Shown here in pieces: positions 54,300-61,931 of a DNA stretch of 64,000 nt. Within the stretch, counting starts at the first letter, position 1. The number at the start of each line of letters is the position of its first letter. The stretch is from Candidatus Zixiibacteriota bacterium (GTDB taxonomy: Bacteria; Zixibacteria; MSB-5A5; GN15; JAAZOE01), in the NCBI GenBank assembly GCA_023138975.1, contig JAGLON010000039.1, positions 1-64,000 of the forward strand, given 5' to 3'. Under the pieces are notes generated by a model, which worked only from the letters and a program-made list of their open reading frames with translations, did no database searches and was not told where the DNA came from. A program made the position numbers and the translations under genes.

Positions 54300-55925
54300 C
54301 TATGAGAGTTCTTTGGGTTCGACTAAGATTGTTTTTTCCCGCTCGATTGTTACCAGTCCCGGTTTCGCTTTTCGTGGTTTGCGGACATATTTTTTTTGAG
54401 TATAACTGACCGGTACTTTTGATGAACCTCTGGCTTTGGAAGCCCAGGCGGCGGCCGCCGCGGCTTCGGCGATTTCCTTTTTTGACGGTTCGAAATTCTT
54501 ATGGGGATACTTCATGACCACATGCGAGCCGGGGCATTGCGAGGCATGAAACCAGAGTTCATAGGGCCGGGCATAGTCAAATGTCGTGCGGTCATTGTCG
54601 GAGCCGGTTTTGCCAACTAATACTGTAACGCCGGTCGAGGTCTGGTATTCTTTGTACGGTTTGCGGGTTGTTGAAGCGGTTGGTTTGCCGTTGGCGATAG
54701 TCGGCAGAAGCTCCGGGTAGTAGCTCTGAGCCTGCTCGAAATTGTTTTCAAATGAATCGAGCGCTTCGGCCAGAAATATAATCTCACGCTCAACGTTTTC
54801 CTGTCTGCGGGTCAGAAGCTCCAGACCTTCTTTGCCTTTGCGGTATCGCTTGGAATACCTTTCGATGTTTTCCGGGCCGGTGAGTTTTTTATCCAACGGT
54901 ATTTTAATTTCCGAACTGTCATTATATAAATCCGGAACGGTGATGCTTTCCATCCCTCGTTTAAGTTTAGCGAGGTGAATTTTTAGTAAGTCCGCGAACT
55001 GCAGGTATCTTTCATAATTGGCGGCTTCATCAATATCGGCCACGAGTTTTTTTCGAAGGCGTTCTGATTTTTTAAGCCGTTTTTTTACATGAGAGACAGT
55101 TAAATCATGGTATGAGGCTTCCTCGTCATCGGCTTTGCTGTCGATAATGATATCTCTCTGGCCCATAGAAAGTGATTTGAGTTTTTCAACCGGTTCGAAT
55201 CCGGCAATTTTAATAGGATAAAACACGGTTTTGCCTTTAATTCGATAGGCGAAGATGGGGCCGTCCAGGGAATTGTATCTGCCAACAATATCAAGAATTG
55301 ATTTGGAGATTGAGTCAGCGTCGCAACCCAAACTGATAATGGTCTTGGCTAAGTAATAATCAAATCCGTAAAAGTTCTTCTCGATAAGCCGAGTTGGTTC
55401 GGTATCGCTGTTTTCGGCAAGCAGCGTTTCTATCGTTTGCGGTGTCGCGAGTTTAGCGTCCAGTTTATCGGGCAGTGACATTGGCTGATACGGTTTTCCC
55501 TCGATGGGTTTTTTATTACGAAGAGAGGCTATAACCGTTTTTGTTTCATCCAGATAAATCGCGTTGCCGTTAGGGCCGATTAGTTCAAGAACTAAAAACA
55601 AATTCTTACCATTGGCATCGATACTGATTTCTATAATACGGTCATTGGGAGTCTGGTTAATACTGACGATTTTGCCCCCGGTTAGCTCGCGGGCAAAGGG
55701 ACGGTGCTTTTCTCTCGTATCAAGTTTAGAACGTCCTGCCGGAAGTATAAAAAAGCCGCTTCTTTGGGGATGAAATGAAAACGTGATTGAATATCGGCGA
55801 TCTGATTTTATATATATTTGCAGAGCCCTCTCTTTGCGGTAGTACTCAAGGCCGATAATCTCGCCGTCTTTTATGTCTCCCGAAGCCTCGGCAAGTATTC
55901 TGGTAATATCAAATGAAGATAACAT
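54300..55925 (-). CDS. rqcH: RqcH (NFACT-family) ribosome quality-control factor
   Basis: A 541-residue NFACT protein starting at ATG 55925 (MLSSFDITRILAEAS). It shows NFACT-N (RALQIYIKSDRRYSITFSF), a helix-hairpin-rich middle with long charged coiled coils (about 260-400), and the C-terminal NFACT-R region: YELWFHASQCPGSHVVMKY. The DxR/HASQ-type RNA-binding residues are present. In Bacillus RqcH binds stalled 50S-peptidyl-tRNA and adds C-terminal alanines. The upstream TTG at 55964 is a poor start because family members begin at the SFDI-type strand. RqcP-like S4 gene at 44877-45122 is the expected partner. Confidence 0.92.
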   Translation of the reverse strand: MLSSFDITRILAEASGDIKDGEIIGLEYYRKERALQIYIKSDRRYSITFSFHPQRSGFFILPAGRSKLDTREKHRPFARELTGGKIVSINQTPNDRIIEISIDANGKNLFLVLELIGPNGNAIYLDETKTVIASLRNKKPIEGKPYQPMSLPDKLDAKLATPQTIETLLAENSDTEPTRLIEKNFYGFDYYLAKTIISLGCDADSISKSILDIVGRYNSLDGPIFAYRIKGKTVFYPIKIAGFEPVEKLKSLSMGQRDIIIDSKADDEEASYHDLTVSHVKKRLKKSERLRKKLVADIDEAANYERYLQFADLLKIHLAKLKRGMESITVPDLYNDSSEIKIPLDKKLTGPENIERYSKRYRKGKEGLELLTRRQENVEREIIFLAEALDSFENNFEQAQSYYPELLPTIANGKPTASTTRKPYKEYQTSTGVTVLVGKTGSDNDRTTFDYARPYELWFHASQCPGSHVVMKYPHKNFEPSKKEIAEAAAAAAWASKARGSSKVPVSYTQKKYVRKPRKAKPGLVTIEREKTILVEPKELS

Positions 55926-56002
55926 GGCGCTAATATATAAAAATATGTCCTTCGGGGGGAACAAAATTGTCCTTTAGACCGATAATATAGTAAGAGTAAA
56001 TT

Positions 56003-57058
56003 ATGATGAATTATAGATACCGTACACAGCTAGTATTTTGCCTGGCGTTTTTACTGATTATGCCGCTATTATCCGGGATAGTTCAGGCCTACAGGTCCGA
56101 TGCTAATCACCGAACAATTTTGGTTAAAGTTATTGCCGATAAGAAATACGCTACCCAAAGTGATTGGCGAGAAAAAGCCAGAAAGAACCTCGAAGCCGCA
56201 TCGGAGGGCTTGGAGAAAGTACTCAATATAAAAATCTCTATCTCCGAATACGAAGAGTGGCGGATTAGTAATATCAGTGATTTTGGTGAGTTAACCGCGG
56301 CCATGGTTAACCAAGTCGATAAAGGCCGGGCCGATATTATCATCGGGTTTACTCTGGAGCGGGGAAGCGGGCGGACCGAAGAGCTTCGCAAGGACGGCTT
56401 GACGCTGTCACGGCGGGGTTTTATGATCAAGACTTATTCAGGCGCTCCGGAGCAGAACAAGATGTTGACGTATGTTATTATTCATGAGATGATTCACATC
56501 TTTGGAGGTGTGCATGTTTTTGACGGTTCGATAATGTCGCCTGTTTTTAATGAAGAGACCGAATTAAAACTCGATGCTCTGAATATGGAAATAGTATCAA
56601 TAACTAAAGATATTGATTTTAACCGGGGGTTGGCATCACTTTCGAAACATCAGCTTCAACGGTTGGCCCGGCTTTATACGCGAGCTGTCCGGTTGGGGAA
56701 TCGTGAAACGCCGACATACTATGAATTGGGAGAAATTTATAATCATCTCGGTCAATATGAAGATGCCATCGATGCGTATCGGCAGGTTGTCCGCCGGGAT
56801 CAGTCAATTGCATATGCGTGGGGAGAGATTGGTGATTGCTATCGTCGGGCCGGGAAGATGGATAAAGCGATAGAGACTTTCAAACGGGCTATTAATAAGG
56901 TGTCACAGAAGGGGATCTTTTACGGCAAGATAGCGATAATTTATTATAATCAAGGCGACTTCAGATCTTCATACGATAACGCGCTCCGGGCTCGTCGAAA
57001 TGGTTTTGAGGTGGATCAGATTCTCTGGCGTGAATTCAAGAAGCGGGGGATATCGTGA
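56003..57058 (+). CDS. Exported metzincin-like metallopeptidase with C-terminal TPR
   Basis: A 351-residue protein with a signal peptide (about 1-28). The zinc-binding HEMIHIFGGVH (from His 161) fits the extended HExxHxxGxxH metzincin motif, and SIMSP (Met 178) supplies the Met-turn 7 residues later. From about 225, TPR units follow: TYYELGEIYNHLGQYEDAIDAYR, AYAWGEIGDCYRRAGKMDKAIETFKRAI and IAIIYYNQGDFRSSYDNAL. It is probably a secreted or periplasmic protease that binds partners through the TPR part. The protease region is short, so the substrate cleft is reduced. No homolog is named. It stands alone. Confidence 0.8.
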   Translation: MMNYRYRTQLVFCLAFLLIMPLLSGIVQAYRSDANHRTILVKVIADKKYATQSDWREKARKNLEAASEGLEKVLNIKISISEYEEWRISNISDFGELTAAMVNQVDKGRADIIIGFTLERGSGRTEELRKDGLTLSRRGFMIKTYSGAPEQNKMLTYVIIHEMIHIFGGVHVFDGSIMSPVFNEETELKLDALNMEIVSITKDIDFNRGLASLSKHQLQRLARLYTRAVRLGNRETPTYYELGEIYNHLGQYEDAIDAYRQVVRRDQSIAYAWGEIGDCYRRAGKMDKAIETFKRAINKVSQKGIFYGKIAIIYYNQGDFRSSYDNALRARRNGFEVDQILWREFKKRGIS

Positions 57059-57103
57059 GAATGAGTCCCTGGTCGCGATTGAACAATTTACAGCAAATCG
57101 TCT

Positions 57104-57964
57104 TTATTCAAAAAGATCAGTTGAATCACTCTCTTCAGTTTGTGTAAATGATGCCGGGATAATAAATTCTGTTTGTGGTACGGGGGAATCGTTTATTCTT
57201 TTAACATTGAGACTATATGATAGAGTCATTTTCTTGTCATCATTTTCATATATTGATAAACTCATTTCCATTTTAACCGGAAAGCCTTCCAGTGACGTTA
57301 GCTCGTTACTAAAACTTTTAATGGGAACCCCAAATGATGAGGCCAATATCAGCCCGGTTGTGTAATGGTTAAGCGGGTCAAAGCCGGTAATTTTACGAAA
57401 ACGGCCATAAGGAGCATTCAGCGGTTTATTCTGTTCATTATTTTCCGCTAACCAGAGCTTGGCAGAGATGGTAGTTTTTATTTCCTTTGGGTTATAAGAA
57501 ATTCCCTCAGCGGTCAGCCCCAAGCCCATGCAGGCAATACCGGAAATTGTATCTCTGGTTTGCGAAATAGCGCTAATCTGCCACTCTACTCCGATGCTGT
57601 CGGGTAAGCCTAGTGTTTTCGTTTTCGCTAACACTGAATCGTAAAGTAGTTGATGCGATGTAAGAGGTTTTAGACTGAAAGTATTATTGTCGTCATAAAG
57701 AGATATGCGGTTAGTATCGGGCAGTGAATAGATGCGAGTGGGAATATCACCCAGTTCCATGCTGAGAAGGTTTGTTAGAAAATTACCGCTACGCTCATAT
57801 GACACTTTAATATATTCATCGCTTAACTGTGTCGTTACGGTGTATTTGGCGTCAAATAGAATTGGGATCCCGATCTTTTCTGTTTGAATCAAAGTGCAGT
57901 CTGCGGTTGTCATGCTGTGACAACAGAAAACTGTAAAACAGATGAGAATAGATAGTAGTTTCAT
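57104..57964 (-). CDS. Secreted hypothetical protein, paired with a DUF4412-like gene
   Basis: A 286-residue exported protein starting at ATG 57964 after GAGGGA, signal LLSILICFTVFCCHSMTTA. It is strand-rich, with TEFIIPASFTQTEE near the end, which resembles the FEIPPGYKK end of the neighbouring protein, and both have similar lengths and secretion signals. They look like distant relatives arisen by duplication. No catalytic residue is seen. It is 10 bases downstream of its neighbour, and the two are one transcript. Function unknown. Confidence 0.75.
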   Translation of the reverse strand: MKLLSILICFTVFCCHSMTTADCTLIQTEKIGIPILFDAKYTVTTQLSDEYIKVSYERSGNFLTNLLSMELGDIPTRIYSLPDTNRISLYDDNNTFSLKPLTSHQLLYDSVLAKTKTLGLPDSIGVEWQISAISQTRDTISGIACMGLGLTAEGISYNPKEIKTTISAKLWLAENNEQNKPLNAPYGRFRKITGFDPLNHYTTGLILASSFGVPIKSFSNELTSLEGFPVKMEMSLSIYENDDKKMTLSYSLNVKRINDSPVPQTEFIIPASFTQTEESDSTDLFE

Positions 57965-57974
57965 ATTTCCCTCA

Positions 57975-58961
57975 TTAAAACTTCTTATATCCGGGAGGAA
58001 TCTCAAACAGCGCCGGGTCAATGTTACTTATTTCGATTGATTTGACTTCAGTTGTTATCGACATCGTCTCAGTTAAGCCATCTTTGGAATTCGTTTTCAT
58101 AGCGCTCAGGAGCTGCTGCATCGCCTGTTCCATGATAGTATCTTTTTGCTCGGCGGCGGCAAACATATCCTCCATTGATTGAGCGGTATCTTCTTCCTGC
58201 TTAGTTTTATCAATTATCGAAGAGTCCGACGAGGTAAGCGGCATGTCCAGATTCATATTCATTTTGGAGTAGAGCTTCATGGATGTTCTAATTATATAAC
58301 CGTCCAAATTTTCGGTATGCTTTTCCAAATCAGTTACATTGATTCCCATCGTTATCAAGTAATCTTCCATCATCTTGATATTGTTCGTTGTTTCCATACC
58401 GGATAGAGTCGCCGCTTTTTCTGAAAACGAAGTTATCTCGTCATATCCGGGAAAGTTCTCTGTTACCCAAAAGGTATAGTCAAAAATCTGCTGCATCCCT
58501 TTGATAATGAGCTCTCCGGTCACTGTCATTCCCTGACATTCAAAGTCGTTGATGGTTGAGTCACGCAGTCTGTTTGAAGTAATTTCCCAGGCAGTTTTCA
58601 GAGAATCAAGATTGTTTTGAGGCATTGCAGATTTAGCCTCATCCATCCTTTCCTTGGTATCAGACACGCTGGTCTCGGCATAACTGCTGTCGATGTCATA
58701 GATTAGCCAGCTTACGCCTTTGTCAAGCCTGGTGATAGTGAACGACTTGGCTGGCGTATTCATAGACAGTTGAATTGCGGGGGTTATTTCGGCTGTGTTT
58801 TCCATCCTCATTTTTTCGCCGGACAGATAGGTTTTGACAGTTCCGCCGCCCATCGACATCCCCATCGTGTTTATAGTTGATTCGGATGTTACTGTTACAT
58901 CGGCGCAAAGATAGGAGCCAAGGCACAACAATATTGTAATTAGGACTAATAGATATTTCAT
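57975..58961 (-). CDS. DUF4412-like secreted protein
   Basis: A 328-residue exported protein starting at ATG 58961 after GAGGGGA with signal YLLVLITILLCLGSYLCA. The central part has KTYLSGEKMRMEN and later GYDEI, and the end is NIDPALFEIPPGYKKF, the pattern I associate with DUF4412 and related LolA/LolB-type lipid-binding sheets. Such proteins may bind lipids or act in envelope maintenance, but this is inference. Its partner gene follows 10 bases later on the same strand. Length and hydrophobic spacing are consistent with one domain plus a charged, acidic insertion (about 235-290). Confidence 0.75.
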   Translation of the reverse strand: MKYLLVLITILLCLGSYLCADVTVTSESTINTMGMSMGGGTVKTYLSGEKMRMENTAEITPAIQLSMNTPAKSFTITRLDKGVSWLIYDIDSSYAETSVSDTKERMDEAKSAMPQNNLDSLKTAWEITSNRLRDSTINDFECQGMTVTGELIIKGMQQIFDYTFWVTENFPGYDEITSFSEKAATLSGMETTNNIKMMEDYLITMGINVTDLEKHTENLDGYIIRTSMKLYSKMNMNLDMPLTSSDSSIIDKTKQEEDTAQSMEDMFAAAEQKDTIMEQAMQQLLSAMKTNSKDGLTETMSITTEVKSIEISNIDPALFEIPPGYKKF

Positions 58962-59017
58962 ATTCCCCTCGGTCTGGTTTAACAGAGGCAAATGTTTGGC
59001 ATCTGCCTCTGTGATAA

Positions 59018-59093
59018 TTACTTCTTTGGCTCTTTATTACCAATGAACTGAATAATCAGAATGCTGACTAAACCGGCAAAAATGGCCGGACAT
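59018..59093 (-). pseudogene. Tiny membrane-protein gene with apparent single-base frameshift
   Basis: On the minus strand AAGAGG lies 7 bases before ATG 59093, which reads MSGH and leaves the useful frame. Removing one C gives MSGIFAGLVSILIIQFIGNK followed by EPKK and a TAA at 59018-59020. The span is 76 bases, three times 25 plus one. Either a 24-residue membrane protein gene was recently frameshifted, or the base is a sequencing error. Confidence 0.5.
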
Positions 59094-59104
59094 GAATTTA
59101 CCTC

Positions 59105-59344
59105 TTACCAAAAAAGGAATGCAAACAGGACCGAAGACAAGATCATTAAACATCCGCCCAAAAGGTGCAGTTTGAATCCAAGCGGTGTGTACCATGATCG
59201 CATCTTCCAAAATGAAATCCAGTCTATTGGATTATTCGTTGAAATTGTAGGGCATTTGTCTGTTCTGTATTTTATAGTATACACCATGATAGAAAAACCG
59301 CCAATAAACAACACATAAGCAATGATATGTAGGACCCTATCCAT
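59105..59344 (-). CDS. Small two-helix membrane protein
   Basis: A 79-residue protein: MDRVLHIIAYVLFIGGFSIMVY as the first helix, a polar loop with KMRSWYTPLGFK, and LLGGCLMILSSVLFAFLFW as the second. GGGAG lies 6 bases before ATG 59344. A plus-strand frame over the same bases (59061-59318) lacks such a site, so the minus strand is preferred. It may be co-transcribed with the tiny gene just downstream at 59018-59093. Function unknown. Confidence 0.65.
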   Translation of the reverse strand: MDRVLHIIAYVLFIGGFSIMVYTIKYRTDKCPTISTNNPIDWISFWKMRSWYTPLGFKLHLLGGCLMILSSVLFAFLFW

Positions 59345-59409
59345 CTTGTTCTCCCAAAAAAACTAACCTATTCTACTCTTTATGCAGATTCGAAATCAAC
59401 ACCCCTTTA

Positions 59410-59919
59410 TCATTCACCCTCGCAGATTATTCCGAGGATTTTCTTGTCAAATTTACGGGCCTCTTTCGCCTTCAACGGTCCTTGAACTATTTCAAGGTTA
59501 CAGTCTTTTGAGATGAGCATCTTTATAGGCGGAGTTGTATTTTTTAGTTGCAGTGATTCTATAATAGCTGAATCGAGAATATGAATGACCGATTTGATCC
59601 CCTCAAGACGCATTACCTCGGCTACATCAACGGAATCCTCTATAGGCGCCCAGATGGAAAACATACCGCCACATTCGGGTATTTTTTGTTCGAGCATTTG
59701 CCATGATTTCAAATCCTCACAGCAGGTAAGACAGGCATTAATATCTAAGTAGATAGCATAGTGCCAGTTTACCGAATCATTTGCAACTTCATTTAATGGC
59801 TGACAAAGAGATTGAATATCCATTTGTGCACTTGAGCAACCCGTGAAAACAGATGATAGTACCAACAATACGACAATCATTGATAAAGGAATTGTGCTCT
59901 TGCCAATGTATCCATTCAT
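59410..59919 (-). CDS. Thioredoxin-fold lipoprotein
   Basis: A 169-residue lipoprotein: signal and lipobox SSVFTGCSS, then a redox-like YLDINACLTCCEDLKSWQMLEQ segment with CLTC. The preceding strand WHYAIYLDI and following helix match the thioredoxin/TlpA fold, and the later TTPPIKMLI carries the expected cis-proline region. It would act as a thiol-disulfide or peroxide reductase attached to the membrane in the periplasm. It overlaps the upstream propeller gene by 4 bases (ATGA), so these are coupled. AAGGA precedes the start. Confidence 0.75.
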   Translation of the reverse strand: MNGYIGKSTIPLSMIVVLLVLSSVFTGCSSAQMDIQSLCQPLNEVANDSVNWHYAIYLDINACLTCCEDLKSWQMLEQKIPECGGMFSIWAPIEDSVDVAEVMRLEGIKSVIHILDSAIIESLQLKNTTPPIKMLISKDCNLEIVQGPLKAKEARKFDKKILGIICEGE

Positions 59920-61007
59920 GACTCTATCCTTGTAATATACACCACGACCTTATTTGTTTTTCCATTGATGCGGTGATATTTAGCAAAGATTATTCTGCCA
60001 TCAGGGAGCGTTTGCACTAATCGCCAGGTTTTGTCTATGTTAAGCTCCACGGGAGTTTTATCAGTCTTCCAGATTAGTGTTGGGCTTAGGCGCACAGAAT
60101 CCACACCCTGTTTTACCCAATCGGTCCAATACTGAAGTAATATATATTCAGGATAAGCATAATCAAACTTGCACAAGGGTGTGTTGCTTTTCGTCCAATC
60201 TGTGTGCATTGCGGGCGATTTAATTCTAGATTTGGGAGGTTTAGGTACTTTATGGTCGATGGCATTGATAACTATGCTATCTATTAACATGCCGGTTTTA
60301 TTTACGTTATAAATTTTATTAAAGTATTTAAGCCCTACCCAAATAGTGTTATTCGTCAAGTCATAAGCAATCACACTACTATTATCTGCACCTACAAGAT
60401 CAAGAAAACTAGAGACACTTTCAGGGATGGTATAAATACCTTCATAATTGGAGCCCCCTATATCTGAGACACAAAGCACTGTATCATGTGTGCTGGAGTA
60501 AATAGCATAATAAATATGATCGTTATATACAGCAATATCATTAATAATGGCGAGTGAATCGGGTTCTTTTAATAAAGATGTCTTAGTATTGAATCCACTT
60601 GAGACAATCATTCTATAAGGAGAATGTATATATCTATCAAATAGAATGAACTCTTCCTTCCCATGTATCTGAAAAATACTCTGAGGCCAAAAAAGGGAGC
60701 CGTTGCTTAAAGCACTCTGATAGTTATCCCACCAACTGCCCCTAGTAGGTTGACATTCCTTTAGAATACTCCAAAACGCATCTTCTGATGTTTTCTGAAT
60801 GATGCCACTACGTATAGCAATGAGACATGTCTCGTTAGTTATATATACGCCACCTACACCTAATCTTAGAGCAACATCCTTTTCATGTTTGATACTGTCT
60901 GGCCAAAGTACTAGTGAATCAATTGTTACTAAAGACTGTGCATTAACGCTAACACACATACAGGCAAGGCACATAATCATAACTATATAGAGTGTCATTT
61001 GACGCAT
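59916..61007 (-). CDS. Secreted beta-propeller protein (6-bladed-like)
   Basis: A 363-residue exported protein starting at ATG 61007, with signal YIVMIMCLACMCVSVNA and AGGAGGGA 5 bases before the start (a TTG at 61010 is too close). Its strands (WPQSIFQIHGKEEFILFDRY, IINDIAVYNDHIYYAIYS, NTIWVGLKYFNKIYNVN, RLVQTLPDGRIIFAKYHR) suggest a six-bladed propeller. In Bacteroidota, such 6-bladed proteins often precede TlpA-like thioredoxins and follow small secreted cysteine proteins, which is the exact arrangement here. Function is unknown. Confidence 0.7.
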   Translation of the reverse strand: MRQMTLYIVMIMCLACMCVSVNAQSLVTIDSLVLWPDSIKHEKDVALRLGVGGVYITNETCLIAIRSGIIQKTSEDAFWSILKECQPTRGSWWDNYQSALSNGSLFWPQSIFQIHGKEEFILFDRYIHSPYRMIVSSGFNTKTSLLKEPDSLAIINDIAVYNDHIYYAIYSSTHDTVLCVSDIGGSNYEGIYTIPESVSSFLDLVGADNSSVIAYDLTNNTIWVGLKYFNKIYNVNKTGMLIDSIVINAIDHKVPKPPKSRIKSPAMHTDWTKSNTPLCKFDYAYPEYILLQYWTDWVKQGVDSVRLSPTLIWKTDKTPVELNIDKTWRLVQTLPDGRIIFAKYHRINGKTNKVVVYITRIES

Positions 61008-61092
61008 CAATCCCTCCTATTCTTTTTCCAATTTGTTTCTATAACATAGGGTTTATTATTCTGAGCACCGGCTTACACCGATGCCCAATATC

Positions 61093-61398
61093 CTATTTTA
61101 TACTTTGATTCTGACAGTCCGCCTTACCAATTATTTCTCCTAACCATTTCGGCAAAGGAATACCATCGCGCATTATGCTTGCATTGCCATAGAAGCACTC
61201 TAATCCACCCTTAATACACCCCACTCTCTCTTCTTCACCCTGAGCATTAGTCTCTGTTACCCACTTTCCTGTTTTTATACCAGCCTTTTTCAAAGCATCT
61301 TTTAATGCGTTACAACCAGTAAAACCAAACAAGAGAGTACAGAGCATACAAACTAGAACAATCTTGCTTACAGCTTTTGATAGAATTTGAGAATTCAT
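61093..61398 (-). CDS. Small secreted cysteine-containing lipoprotein
   Basis: A 101-residue lipoprotein: signal IVLVCMLCTLLFGFTGC (lipobox FTGC), then a helix NALKDALKKAGIKTGKW, and a tail with cysteines at VGCIKGGLECFYG and KADCQNQ. AAGGAGGG, 8 bases before ATG 61398, is ideal. It leads an operon-like group with the propeller and thioredoxin-like genes. The cysteines in the mature part could be substrates of the thioredoxin-like protein, or the protein could be a processed peptide; both are speculation. The extended-SD hairpin (61483-61513) lies upstream. Confidence 0.7.
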   Translation of the reverse strand: MNSQILSKAVSKIVLVCMLCTLLFGFTGCNALKDALKKAGIKTGKWVTETNAQGEEERVGCIKGGLECFYGNASIMRDGIPLPKWLGEIIGKADCQNQSIK

Positions 61399-61451
61399 TG
61401 AATTTCCCTCCTTACTAAGATAGTTAATTAATGACTTATTATCAACTATTT

Positions 61452-61481
61452 CTATAGAATTATAGAAATACTGATGTCCAT
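61452..61481 (-). CDS. Nine-residue mini-frame behind an extended Shine-Dalgarno sequence
   Basis: ATG 61481 reads MDISISIIL and stops at TAG 61452. It follows GGAGGTGAT in the loop of the hairpin at 61483-61513 by 9 bases. A hairpin (ATTTCTATA/TATAGAAAT) overlaps its end. It may be a leader peptide for the lipoprotein gene at 61398 or only a coincidental start. Confidence 0.3.
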   Translation of the reverse strand: MDISISIIL

Positions 61482-61482
61482 A

Positions 61483-61513
61483 AAAGTTAGATCACCTCCT
61501 TTCCTCTAACTTT
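61483..61513 (-). ncRNA. Hairpin presenting an extended Shine-Dalgarno/anti-Shine-Dalgarno sequence
   Basis: Perfect 9-bp arms AAAGTTAGA/TCTAACTTT enclose 13 bases. On the minus strand the loop reads GGAAAGGAGGTGA, a near-full complement of the 16S 3' end; on the plus strand it reads TCACCTCCTTTCC, like the 16S 3' tail itself. Confidence 0.6.
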
Positions 61514-61569
61514 GGCTGATGTGTCAGCATCTTCTAATCATAAAATTGCATAATCATTTACCGAGTGCG

Positions 61570-61604
61570 GGGCCGGTGGTGGAGCGCCTCAAAAAAACCG
61601 GCCC
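61570..61604. repeat. GC-rich inverted repeat
   Basis: GGGCCGGT pairs with ACCGGCCC across a 19-nt spacer that includes seven A. It may be a terminator on one strand or a repeat element. Confidence 0.6.
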
Positions 61605-61652
61605 GAGCAATCGGCGTTTAGAGCACTGCGTAGAGCAGTTAACATGAGTGTT

Positions 61653-61685
61653 TTGTCGAAACCACAGGGGATTTCGACCTACAAG
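61653..61685. repeat. Dispersed hairpin repeat, copy 2
   Basis: GTCGAAACC pairs with GG(A)TTTCGAC and ends CTACAAG; the A-T to G-C change relative to the copy at 54209-54240 preserves pairing. Confidence 0.8.
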
Positions 61686-61902
61686 AACCATCACTCTCGA
61701 CGATTGAAGTCATCCCAAGCTCCCATCGTCTCACACAAGAAGAGAGTGCTTGTGTTACTTTGGAGGATTCCCTCAGCAATATAAAAAGTAGTAATACAAC
61801 AATCGTGCCGAGTGTGATGAGTTTCTAATATAATTCTATAAAGTGTTATGAGATTAGCTGTTGTGTGAATGATGGTGGCGTGTGATTGAAATTGAGAGGA
61901 GG

Positions 61903-61928
61903 TTTAAATTCGCAGATGCGAATTTAAA
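61903..61928. repeat. 26-bp palindrome and duplicated stop-codon region
   Basis: Arms TTTAAATTCGC/GCGAATTTAAA with loop AGAT directly after the sigma-54 activator gene. The segment TCGCAGATGCGAATT is repeated at 61940-61954 within the last codons of that gene. Confidence 0.75.
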
Positions 61929-61931
61929 AGG

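Larger units (their letters stand above)
61399..61931. other. Non-coding region with RNA-like hairpins and repeats
   Basis: About 530 bases with no ordinary gene. Going right, it holds a hairpin presenting an extended Shine-Dalgarno sequence with a 9-residue frame (61452-61513), a GC-rich inverted repeat (61570-61604), a second copy of the dispersed hairpin repeat (61653-61685) and a 26-bp palindrome (61903-61928). Confidence 0.5.

Noticed and set aside
55185-55215. GGTTCGAATCC, a T-arm-like motif suggesting a tRNA
   Set aside because: It lies inside the rqcH coding sequence and lacks acceptor, D-arm and anticodon stems.
59061-59318. Plus-strand 85-residue frame
   Set aside because: The opposite strand holds a two-helix membrane protein with a GGGAG site at proper spacing.
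61483-61513. ATCACCTCCTTTC, identical to the end of many 16S rRNA genes
   Set aside because: No 16S sequence precedes it, and it is enclosed by a perfect stem, so it is not an rRNA fragment.
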